Positions 17,944 to 26,900 of a DNA stretch of 64,000 nucleotides are shown one piece after another. Source of the DNA: Pokkaliibacter sp. MBI-7 (lineage in GTDB: Bacteria; Pseudomonadota; Gammaproteobacteria; Pseudomonadales; Balneatricaceae); NCBI RefSeq assembly GCF_029846635.1, contig NZ_JARVTG010000001.1:1642501-1706500 (forward strand), read 5' to 3'. Below the pieces are notes generated by a model. It ran no database searches. It had not been told where the DNA came from and saw nothing but the letters and a program-made list of their open reading frames with translations. The translations under genes were made by a program, and so were the position numbers. Each line of letters begins with the position of its first letter. Positions within the stretch are counted from its first letter, which is position 1.

Positions 17944-18618
17944 TTAGTTGGCCTGAGGCTTCCATGCGCCCTGATCAATACCTGTAACCAGATTGCTGAC
18001 CGCTTGTTGAATGGCAAGATTCAACACCTTGCCACTCAACGTGGAGTCATAACCAGAAGTGCCACCAAACCCTACAATCTCTCGATTAGATAAACTGTAT
18101 TCACCACTGCCCTGAGAGGAGTAAACCACTTCAGAAGTGTCCGTATCGACTACATTTAAACTGACTTTTGCGTATGCAATCTGAGACTTGCCACGACCAA
18201 GAATCCCAAATAACTGATGATCCCCCACCTCTTTTCTACCGAATTCAGTGACATCGCCAGTGACCACATAGCGAGCACCTTTTAGATGCTGAGCATTACC
18301 ACGGATGGCACTTTCCTGTTTCGTCTCCGTCATATTTTCGCGATCTAGCACACTGAAACGATTTGTCTGCTGCAAACTGGTCAGCAGAATAGTCTTGGCC
18401 TGACTGCCCAATCGATCATTGCCATCAGAAAATACGCCACGTAAGTAACTACTGCGGTTATCAAACTTGCCGACCGATATGGGGCTACGCACAGCTGATG
18501 CTGTTGCAGGTGCCACTGCAACGGGTTGAGCTTCAATAACACGTGAAGACTCTGTTGCACATCCTACAAGCAAGGCTGACATAGCCATTGCAGAAAGCCA
18601 TTTCATCCTAGAATTCAT
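17944..18618 (-). CDS. CsgG/HfaB-family lipoprotein
   Basis: 224 residues with signal peptide and lipobox VGC at Cys20. The CsgG-type fold is visible in ISVGKFDNRSSYLRGVF, the AKTILLTSLQQTNRFSVLDR helix and GARYVVTGDVTEFGRK. CsgG forms the curli secretion pore; no curli subunit, CsgE or CsgF is nearby, and the DUF4810/DUF799 partners mark a different, curli-independent cassette. It is first of three minus-strand genes. Whether it forms an outer-membrane pore is unknown; the protein is shorter than CsgG (277 residues). Confidence 0.85.
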   Translation of the reverse strand: MNSRMKWLSAMAMSALLVGCATESSRVIEAQPVAVAPATASAVRSPISVGKFDNRSSYLRGVFSDGNDRLGSQAKTILLTSLQQTNRFSVLDRENMTETKQESAIRGNAQHLKGARYVVTGDVTEFGRKEVGDHQLFGILGRGKSQIAYAKVSLNVVDTDTSEVVYSSQGSGEYSLSNREIVGFGGTSGYDSTLSGKVLNLAIQQAVSNLVTGIDQGAWKPQAN

Positions 18619-18919
18619 TTGATCAATCCCATATCCAAAGAAAACTACAGCATTTCAGTAAACGGAAATAAGCGCGGCATCTTAGCACAAAGTAATTCAA
18701 AACATTTCTGCAAAATTAACAAAAACTGACAAAAGTCTGCGCAGGTGATATGGTCCACAGATTCTCCATGTGGCTTTGTCATGAACCTTTCTTATACGAA
18801 CAGTGATTGCTGTATTCGTTTTCTATGCCGCAAAATCAACAGGGTGTTGTCAAACACCAGCATTGCCTCATCGCCCCGGGCGCCCCATAAACAGGACTTT
18901 CATCCTACCGGGCGTATCT
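18619..18919. other. Divergent intergenic region
   Basis: About 300 bp between the CsgG-like operon (-) and the flavin oxidoreductase (+). The first 130 bp are AT-rich and should hold the lipoprotein operon promoter, but no convincing -35/-10 pair could be fixed. An in-frame extension of the oxidoreductase to 18803 has poor coding quality and is treated as non-coding. Confidence 0.4.
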
Positions 18920-19948
18920 ATGTCGCACATCCCTTCTCACACTGCCGCAGCGGAAGCCACGCTGGCGACAACGCCGCTGTCCGTGCTGGATCTTTCACCC
19001 ATTCTTGAAGGCCATACCGCGGCTGACTCCTTTGCCAATAGTCTGGCACTGGCACGTCATGCCGAGCAGGCGGGTTATCAGCGCATCTGGCTGGCTGAGC
19101 ATCACAGCATGCCGGGGATAGCCAGTTCGGCCACTGCTGTTCTGATCGGTCATATTGCTGGTGGTACCGAACGTATTCGTGTTGGTTCCGGCGGCATCAT
19201 GCTACCCAACCATGCACCACTGGTGATCGCAGAGCAGTTCGGTACGCTGGAATCCCTCTACCCCGGCCGCATTGATCTGGGCCTCGGCCGCGCTCCCGGT
19301 AGCGATGGCAAGACCATGCGTGCCCTGCGTCGCGACCTGCACAGCAGCGGTGACGACTTCCCCCAGCTGCTGCACGAGCTGCATAGTTATCTGGTAGGCA
19401 ACGGCCCGGTGCGGGCCATTCCCGGCGAAGGTCTGGATATTCCTTTATGGCTGCTGGGCTCCAGTGACTTCAGCGCCCGTCTGGCAGGACAACTGGGGTT
19501 GCCTTTTGCCTTTGCTGGTCAGTTTGCACCCAACCACATGATGATGGCGCTGCAGGCTTATCGCACGGCCTTCACCCCCTCCGCGGTGCTGCAGCAACCC
19601 TATGCCATGGTGGGCATGAATGTGGTCGTGGCTGACAGTGATGCCGAGGCCCAGTACCTGTTCAGCAGCCAGCAACAGCATGTGCTCAATCTGTTCCGCA
19701 ACACGCTGGGCAAGCTGCAGCCACCGGTGGAGAACATGGATGCCCTGTGGGAGGCACATGAGAAGCATTCGGTACTGAGCTTTCTCGGGGGCTCCGTCGT
19801 CGGCAGCCCGGAGAAGGTGAAGCAGCAGATGGCGCTGTTCCTGCGCAGCACTCAGGCCAACGAGCTGATCATCAACTGCGCCGTCTATGACCAGCAGGCC
19901 CGACGTCGTTCCTACTCTCTGCTGGCCGAGATCAAGGCGGCAGGCTGA
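18920..19948 (+). CDS. Luciferase-like (LLM) flavin-dependent oxidoreductase
   Basis: About 342 residues of the bacterial luciferase superfamily, LLM group resembling YhbW. Visible features are LSVLDLSPILEG, the substrate-side AEHHSMPGIASSATAVLIG, then RIRVGSGGIMLPNHAPLVIAE and PGRIDLGLGRAPGSD. These match the FMN-monooxygenase TIM barrel; the substrate is unknown. The ATG at 18920 begins the conserved N terminus; a longer frame from 18803 is open but looks non-coding. It is convergent with the MFS gene, whose stop directly abuts it. Confidence 0.88.
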   Translation: MSHIPSHTAAAEATLATTPLSVLDLSPILEGHTAADSFANSLALARHAEQAGYQRIWLAEHHSMPGIASSATAVLIGHIAGGTERIRVGSGGIMLPNHAPLVIAEQFGTLESLYPGRIDLGLGRAPGSDGKTMRALRRDLHSSGDDFPQLLHELHSYLVGNGPVRAIPGEGLDIPLWLLGSSDFSARLAGQLGLPFAFAGQFAPNHMMMALQAYRTAFTPSAVLQQPYAMVGMNVVVADSDAEAQYLFSSQQQHVLNLFRNTLGKLQPPVENMDALWEAHEKHSVLSFLGGSVVGSPEKVKQQMALFLRSTQANELIINCAVYDQQARRRSYSLLAEIKAAG

Positions 19949-21220
19949 TCAGCTTTCATAAGATACCCAGGCAGTACGCCGACCGGCTGGCAGGTCATGG
20001 ATGACACACCAGCCCAGCACGCCCACGATGGCATAGCTGATACCCGCCGCCTGTATCACACCGGATGGCTGCCATTGCTGCAGCAGCCAGGGAGACGCCA
20101 GCATCGCCAGCAGGCTGCCACCCCACTCAAAAAACAGCCGCACCCTGAAAATGGCCGCCACATCGTCACCGCGATACCGGCTCTGCAGATGATTTGCCAT
20201 CGGCAACTGCGTCACCGGTGCCCCCACCGCCGCAACAAAGGCTCCCAGATAGAGGCTGTAGTGATCCTGCCCCATGGCCATGCACAGAAAGCCCGTCGCC
20301 ATCACCAGCCGCCCGGCAGACATCCACTGCCAGGGCCGGATGATGCGCATTTCTGCCACCAGCAGATTGGCCAGCACATTGCCCACGCCATACACCGCAA
20401 TCACACTGCCCAGCGTGATGCCACTATGCAGATAGTCAGGCTGTTTGAGTAACAGTGCGGTGCTGACAAACAGCGCCAGATACCACCAGCCGCTGCAGAT
20501 GCCGAAGGCCAGCAGATGAAAGTAATAACGAGGATCACGCCGCAACAGAATAAAGCCGCGTAGCGCCGTGGCCAGACAGCCTGATAACGGGCAGGAAGCC
20601 GTATCGGCAGGAACAGAAACAGCGGCGACCGGCGCCAGTGCTTTTCGCAGCAAACCCAGAGTGCAGAGCGACACCAGGTATGTTAGCCCGGTTAACAGAA
20701 AAAATAGCGACAAATGCAGCAGAGGGAATAACAGGGCGCCTAAACCCGGCCCGAGGACGCGCGCCAGTCTTCGCATAATATCGAACAGGGCATTGATCGA
20801 AGACAGCTGTGTACTGTCACCGCTGAGACGCGGCAGCGCCATCTGCAGGCTCGGATCAAACACCGGCCGGATATAGGCCATAACCGTCATGGCGAGCACG
20901 AGCAGAAAGAGTGGCGGAGCACTCTCGCCCCCCTGCAACAGGCCGATGGCCAGCCCGGCCATCACCAGCACACGGCAGCCATCACTGATCATCATCAGTA
21001 TCCGGCAGTCCTTGCCCTGGGTCAGCAGATTGGAAGTCAACGTCGACAACAGGGTGATCAGCGACTGCAGCGCCAGCAGATAACCCGCCTGATAGCCCAG
21101 GCTGGTCGTGGCCAGACAGACCACCGCCAGTGCATAGAACTCATCACCCACGCCAGCCAGCACCTGTGCCAGCCATAACCTGCGAACCGCATGAAGTTGT
21201 AACGTCTGGATCACCTTCAT
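19949..21220 (-). CDS. MFS transporter
   Basis: About 423 residues with roughly 10-12 hydrophobic segments, resembling the MFS drug-exporter/enterobactin-exporter-like group. The first helix region reads LWLAQVLAGVGDEFYALAV, and a conserved segment SSINALFDIMRRLARVLGPGLG follows TM4. I chose the ATG at 21220 because AGGTGG sits 8 nt upstream; the frame continues to 21280. The substrate cannot be deduced. Stop codons of this gene and the oxidoreductase abut, with no hairpin between them. Confidence 0.85.
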   Translation of the reverse strand: MKVIQTLQLHAVRRLWLAQVLAGVGDEFYALAVVCLATTSLGYQAGYLLALQSLITLLSTLTSNLLTQGKDCRILMMISDGCRVLVMAGLAIGLLQGGESAPPLFLLVLAMTVMAYIRPVFDPSLQMALPRLSGDSTQLSSINALFDIMRRLARVLGPGLGALLFPLLHLSLFFLLTGLTYLVSLCTLGLLRKALAPVAAVSVPADTASCPLSGCLATALRGFILLRRDPRYYFHLLAFGICSGWWYLALFVSTALLLKQPDYLHSGITLGSVIAVYGVGNVLANLLVAEMRIIRPWQWMSAGRLVMATGFLCMAMGQDHYSLYLGAFVAAVGAPVTQLPMANHLQSRYRGDDVAAIFRVRLFFEWGGSLLAMLASPWLLQQWQPSGVIQAAGISYAIVGVLGWCVIHDLPAGRRTAWVSYES

Positions 21221-21634
21221 GGGAGCACCACCTGTTTTCAGCAACCACTTGATCACGCACGTAATCAAACTTCTGTTCAAACAATGGCAATGGAATGCTC
21301 AACCAATATGAACCAGGGAAGGATAAATTCACAACAGCCAATCCGACCGGATGATCAAAAATCAGCCAGACACTTGACGCCTATCAGTTGCATAGTTGTG
21401 AACGTAAAAACGAACAATAACGCCAAACTGTCAAATATCTGTCACGAAGGGTGGTTAGTTTAGGTGGCCGTAATCAATGGCCCGCCACCCATACCCAACA
21501 GAAGGTAGCCCGGCGCGGTCGACTGGAAACACCACCGTGACTCTCGCTCAGGCTACATGCAGGCACAGCTGCTGCACCGCTCCGGGCTGGCGAGAAGCGC
21601 ATCGCCTAGTCTTTGACCAAGGAAGTATCAGACC
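21221..21634. other. Intergenic region upstream of phoX
   Basis: About 410 bp between the MFS gene (-) and phoX (+). It contains the Pho box at 21428-21445 and a long 5' leader of about 170 nt before the phoX ATG. No further gene was seen; a short open frame at 21144-21341 is in antisense or overlapping sequence and lacks a ribosome site. Confidence 0.6.
21428..21445 (+). promoter_or_regulatory. Pho box (PhoB operator) of phoX
   Basis: CTGTCAAATATCTGTCAC: two CTGTCA direct repeats in 11-nt register separated by an A/T linker, the classical PhoB-binding arrangement. A weak -10-like TAGTTT starts 10 nt after it (21456), the spacing used by Pho promoters in which the Pho box replaces the -35. 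The PhoX gene starts about 190 nt downstream, so phosphate-starvation induction by PhoB is strongly suggested. Confidence 0.85.
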
Positions 21635-23533
21635 ATGAACCATAGCGTTGACAGTTCCCGTCGCAACCTTCTCAAATTTATCGCTGGCACCCCCCTGCTG
21701 CCTCTGGCTGGCGGCCTGGCTGGCATGGTCAGCTCCAGCGTCTTCGCGGCGGACCTGAAAGCCTCTTCCGTGCGCTTTGTGCCGATGGATGCTCCGACTC
21801 TGAGCAACCCTGCCGAAATGGCCACCACCACCGTCAAATCCAGCATGGTGGTGAACTACACCGACGGCAGCAGCAAAACCTTCAAACTGGGTTACAAGCC
21901 TTTCTTCGTCACCGGCGACATGGTGGCTGATGGCAAGGGTGGTCAGATACTGGCCGGTGGTTACTTCGACATCAACAACCAGCCCATCATGAACACCAAC
22001 GGCAAGCAGTTCTTCTCTGACTGCCCCGATGGCAGCAGCCTGCTGAGCCTGAAAGATGCCAAGGTCGACGGCGTCAAGGGCAACCCGGTATTCGCCGTAG
22101 TACAGTTCGAATACACCTCACGCGATGCCGAAGGTGCCGACATGTACGGCAAACTGCCTTCACCCATCGCCATCCTGTCTCTGGATCAGAACCCTGAAAC
22201 CGGCGAATTGAGCCTGGTTAAATACCACAATGTGGATACCAGCGGCGTGCACGGCCTGTGGATCACCTGCGGCGCCAGCCTGTCTCCGTGGAATACCCAC
22301 CTGTCCAGCGAAGAGTATGAGCCCGATGCGTTCAAGGCCGCCTCTGACGAACAGTTCCAGGGTTACAGCAAGCACCTGTACGGCGATGCCAGCAAAGCCA
22401 ACCCTTACCACTATGGCCACCTGCCCGAAGTAACCGTCAATCCCGACGGCACCGGCACAGTGCAGAAACACTACGGTATCGGTCGTATTTCTCACGAGCT
22501 GGTACAGGTCATGCCTGATGAGCGCACCGTACTGATGGGCGACGATGCCACCAACGGCGGTCTGTTCATGTACGTGGCTGACAAAGCACGCGACCTGTCT
22601 TCCGGCAACCTGTACGTCGGCAAGTGGACTCAGACTTCCGGCAAAGGCCCCGGCGCTGGCGACATCTCCTGGATCAAACTGGGCCATGCCACCAGCGATG
22701 AAATCAAAGCGCTGGTAGACGGCGGCATCAAACCCACCGACATCATGGAAGTGGCTTACAAAGACCCCAGCGATGCCTCCTTCACCAAGATCGGTTTCGG
22801 TGGCAAGCCTAACTGGGTCAAGCTCAAGCCTGGTATGGAAAAAGCGGCTGCCTTCCTGGAAACCCACCGTTATGCAGCCCTGGTCGGCGGCACCCTGGGC
22901 TTCACCAAAATGGAAGGCACCACCGTCAACATCGCTGACAAGCGCGCCTACTCCGCCATGTCCTACGTCTACAAGACCATGACCGATGGCAGCAACGACA
23001 TCCACGTCGAAGGCCCGAAAGCCGGTGCAGTGTACGAGCACATCCTGCAGGGCGGCCAGAAAGACAGCGAAGGCAATGCCATTGACAGCGAGTGGGTATC
23101 AACTCACATGGAACCGCCAGCAGCCCTGATAGGTGAAGATCTGGCCAAGGCCGATGCGCTGGGCAACAGTGCCCACGCTGACAAGATTGCCAACCCTGAC
23201 AACCTGAAGTTCTCGGAAAAACTGCGCACCCTGTTCATCGGTGAAGACAGTGGCAACCACGTCAACAACTTCCTGTGGGCTTACAACGTCGACACCAAGG
23301 AACTGAGCCGCATCCTGTCCTGCCCGGCAGGTGCCGAGTCAACCGGCCTGCACGCGGTAGATGAAATCAATGGCTGGACCTACATCATGAGCAACCTGCA
23401 GCACCCCGGTGACTGGGAAAGCCCCCTGCACGATGTAGTGAAAGACACGCTGGATCCCCTGGTACGTGCCAACTATAAGGACCGTTTTGGCGCCGCTGTG
23501 GGTTATGTCACCGGTATGCCCGAACTGGGTTAA
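21635..23533 (+). CDS. phoX: PhoX-family alkaline phosphatase, Tat-exported
   Basis: 632-residue periplasmic phosphatase of the DUF839/PhoX family, which uses a Ca/Fe cofactor to release phosphate from organic phosphomonoesters. A twin-arginine signal (SSRRNLLKF followed by a hydrophobic stretch and VFAAD) occupies the first 40 residues. The length fits the PhoX family. AAGGAAG lies 10 nt before the ATG. A Pho box upstream and a strong terminator downstream make it a single-gene PhoB-regulon unit. Individual cofactor ligands were not assigned. Confidence 0.92.
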   Translation: MNHSVDSSRRNLLKFIAGTPLLPLAGGLAGMVSSSVFAADLKASSVRFVPMDAPTLSNPAEMATTTVKSSMVVNYTDGSSKTFKLGYKPFFVTGDMVADGKGGQILAGGYFDINNQPIMNTNGKQFFSDCPDGSSLLSLKDAKVDGVKGNPVFAVVQFEYTSRDAEGADMYGKLPSPIAILSLDQNPETGELSLVKYHNVDTSGVHGLWITCGASLSPWNTHLSSEEYEPDAFKAASDEQFQGYSKHLYGDASKANPYHYGHLPEVTVNPDGTGTVQKHYGIGRISHELVQVMPDERTVLMGDDATNGGLFMYVADKARDLSSGNLYVGKWTQTSGKGPGAGDISWIKLGHATSDEIKALVDGGIKPTDIMEVAYKDPSDASFTKIGFGGKPNWVKLKPGMEKAAAFLETHRYAALVGGTLGFTKMEGTTVNIADKRAYSAMSYVYKTMTDGSNDIHVEGPKAGAVYEHILQGGQKDSEGNAIDSEWVSTHMEPPAALIGEDLAKADALGNSAHADKIANPDNLKFSEKLRTLFIGEDSGNHVNNFLWAYNVDTKELSRILSCPAGAESTGLHAVDEINGWTYIMSNLQHPGDWESPLHDVVKDTLDPLVRANYKDRFGAAVGYVTGMPELG

Positions 23534-23578
23534 TCGGGCAGGGTGTGATGGAGCAGGCAGTGACATCACGCCCTACCG

Positions 23579-23607
23579 GGTCAGCCCCTCACCCCGGCGG
23601 GCTGACC
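23579..23607 (+). terminator. Hairpin after phoX
   Basis: A perfect 9-bp inverted repeat (GGTCAGCCC with GGGCTGACC) lies 46 nt after the phoX stop, without a U-run. A second imperfect hairpin at 23645-23667 and an intrinsic terminator at 23684 follow, so this may be a secondary or 3'-end-stabilising structure. Confidence 0.5.
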
Positions 23608-23683
23608 TGTTGTATGCAATTTGCTTGAATCTCCGCTCTCTGCCGGGGAACCCATTCAGGGCTCCCCGACCTTTCTCTCACAG

Positions 23684-23709
23684 GCCCACTGTATAGTGGG
23701 TCTTTTTTT
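23684..23709 (+). terminator. Intrinsic terminator of phoX
   Basis: CCCACT and AGTGGG form a 6-bp stem (plus a G-T pair) around GTAT, directly followed by TCTTTTTTT on the plus strand. This is a standard rho-independent terminator 150 nt after the phoX stop. Confidence 0.8.
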
Positions 23710-23904
23710 GTCTTTGCGGTTCCCCTTTTCACACCACCCCCTAACTGACACTTGACCCATCCACACCCCCTTCCCTACACTCGCCGGTCAGTTTTTCGCC
23801 AGCAGGATGCGGCTCTCACTCCATGGACTGACCTCCTGCTTTACCCTGTTTCGCTTCCAATTCCGTTGTATGGATAGCCCTGGCCGCATGGATGATGCCT
23901 GCCT
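23710..23904. other. Upstream region of the RHS gene
   Basis: About 195 bp with C-rich tracts between the phoX terminator and the RHS start. With the phoX 3' hairpins, the gap between the two genes totals 371 bp. No gene, PAAR remnant or clear promoter was recognised. Confidence 0.35.
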
Positions 23905-26900
23905 ATGCTGTATATCTCCTTTCAGGACCGCTCCGGTGCCGTGCTGGCGCTGGTCGATTCCCCCAGCCGCGTGACAGGATTGTCCCGCGCGCCGTCTTCC
24001 CGCTTACGCAACCTGCCTGATCTGGCCAGCAGTGCCCTGACCGATGTGCTGAGCTACCTCGGCAGCCCTGCGGCCCGCGCGGGTAATATTGCCCAGATGG
24101 GGCAGGCCGCCGCCGAGGCGGTCGATCAGGGCAAGCTGCATCTGTTTATTCTGTCGGCGGGCAATGCCCCCAAAGGCCATGGCCGCGGCTATGCCGCCAT
24201 TACCCCCAAAACCGTGGCCATGCCTGCCGGTATCGGTGCTGACAGTATGATGGGCACCGGCAAGATCGGCGGCTTTGATGCCAACCTGGCTCCCGGCGCC
24301 ACCTATGGCATCAGTTCCCTCGGCGGCATGGTGGATGTGGCCCAGCAGGTGGCCAGTGTGGCGGAGCATGGTCTGAACCTCGGCAATGCCCTGAGTCTGG
24401 TGGGGACGGTGGCGAAAGTCGTGACCGGCGGCAGTCTGGGTACAGCGGGCATGGGCACCTTGCCCGGCCCCATTATGAACCTGACCGAGGCGCCGCTGTC
24501 GCACATGGAAGACGGCGTACTGGTGCTGGATTCGCCGCTGGACATCAGCGCCTGTGACCTGCCCATTGAGGGTCAGGAGGTGCTGGGTGACCCGGTATCA
24601 CTGGCCACTGGCGAGGAGATTCTGCCACTGGTGGATGCCCGTCTGCCGGGGCAGGAGGGGCTGGTGTGGCAACGGTTGTACCGTTCGCGGTTATGTGAGA
24701 GTGACGTGGGCCTGGGCCGCGGCTGGCGCACGCCCTTTCATTCACGGGTAGAGGAACGAGCGGGCCGTGACGGCCAGCCCGCCTCCTTGCTCTATCACGA
24801 TGAGCAGGGGCGCAAGGTGTCCTTTGCCCCTGTGCGCAGTGGTGCTTTCAGTGATCAGCTTGCCGAGGGGCTGCGTCTGCACCGGCGCTATCAGCCGCAT
24901 CGTGGGGATGATGAGATGGTCATCCACTTCCCGGATGGCCACGTTAAAGCCTTCACCCGCGCCGAGCAACGCGGCCCCTGGCGCCTGAGCCTGTGGCTGA
25001 CGCCCCATCACGGTCGCTACCACTGTGATTATGACGGGTCACGGCTGGTGCAGATTCGCTGTGGCGATCATACGCTGCTGCGGCTGGATTATGACCCGTC
25101 GCAGCGGCTGGTGGCTGTCCATCAGTGCCGTGTGGCGCCTGATCCGGCGGAGCAACACGAGCCGGTGTACGAGCAGGCGGTACTGGCCCGCTATGTCTAC
25201 AACGACCACGGCGAGCTGGTCCGGGCGGTGGATCAGTATGGCCGTGAGGAGCAGTACGACTACGACAACGGCCTGCTGATCTGCCGCACCCTGCCGTCCG
25301 GCTATCGCCATCATTTGCACTGGCGTGGCAACGGCCCCTTTGCCCGCTGCGTCGAGCAGTACGGTGACGACAAGTCATTTCACTATCAGATGCACTACGA
25401 AGAACAGGAACCGGAGCCTGGGCAGGTGCACCTGCACACCACCGTGACCTTGCCTGACGGCCATTCGCAGCATTACACCTTCAACCGCCACGGTCGCCTG
25501 CTGCACAAGGTGGCCGCCGATGGCAGTGAAGAGCGCTATCACTATGACCCGCACCAGCGCCTGACCCTGCATATTGATGCCGACGGCCACTACCATCGCT
25601 ACGTCTACGACCCTCACGGCCGCCTCAGCGAAGAGCACCACGGCGACCTGCACCTGCACCTGCACCATGTGTATAACGACCTGGGGCAGCGCATCGCCAC
25701 GGCAGACCCACTGGGCTTTCGCTTTGTGCGCGAATTCGATGCCCGTGGCGCGTTGGTGCGCGAACAGCAGGGCGTGAGCTTTGATGATGTTCATCACCCT
25801 GATCAGCCGCTGGCCAGCCACTACCACTATCGCGAGGGACAGATCAGTCAGGTGACAGGCCCCGGCCAGCCCGCCCTGCACCTGAGCTACCGGGCTGATA
25901 AGGTGGACAGCAGCGTCTCCACCCACCGTCCGGCGGCCTTTACCAATGCCCCCGGTATGCCACTGGTGGCCCGGCACGGTGAACAGCGGTGGCGATACAG
26001 CTACAGCGCCACCGGCCAGCTCACCGCCCTGCTCAGCCCGACCCGCGAAGTGATCAGCTGGCTGTACAACGAGCGCGGCCAGATCATCCGTCAGGGGCGT
26101 TGTTTACCGGGCCGTGAAGACCAGCGGGAAGAAACCCACTATCAGTACGATACGGCGGGGAGACTGACCCGGCTGACCCTGCCCGATGGCCAGACCGAAC
26201 ACCTGGCCTATGCCGGACTGAGCCAGCCCACGGCCCTCACCCAGGCCGATGGCAGCAGCGTGGTGCTCAGCTACAACGCCGAACGCCAGCTCACCGGGCT
26301 GCTGCGCAGTGATCAGGCGTTTTTCCGGTTGCGCTACAATGCCTGCCAGCGGCTGCAATCCAGCCAGCACTTTGATGAACGCCAGCGCCACTACCACTGG
26401 ACCCCCGGTGGCCAGTTACAGGCCATTGAGGAAGGCAGCCCGGAGCAGCCCGGCCCGCGCATCGCCTTAGCCTATGATGCTCAGGGCATGATGACCGAGC
26501 GCCACAGCTATGCCCGTCGCCATGATGCCAGCCCCTGCCAGTCAGACCACTACCAGCACGATGTGCGTCAGCGCCTGACCGCCGCCCATAACGAACAGGC
26601 CCGGCTGGTATGGCAGTGGCGCCCGGATAACCGTCTGGCCGCCGGTCAGGGCTGGTACAAAGACCCCCGCGGCGACCTGCACGAATGGCAGCTGCGCTAC
26701 GACTACGACGAGCAGGGCCGACTGGCGGAGCTGCACCTGCCCGATGGCACCACCGTACAGCGCCACTACGACGACCATCACCGCCTGACCGGCCTGAGCC
26801 ACCAGCACTGCCCCCTGCTGCAACGCACCCTCAACGCGTTTGGCAGCGAAACCCAGCGCACCCTGCCGGGCCGTGAACTGCCGTTACTCAGCCAGACCTT

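Noticed and set aside
16902..18618. Curli secretion locus
   Set aside because: Only the CsgG-type fold is shared; partners are DUF4810/DUF799 and no csgA/B/E/F is nearby.
22160..23041. 293-residue minus-strand open frame
   Set aside because: Shadow of phoX in high-GC codons.
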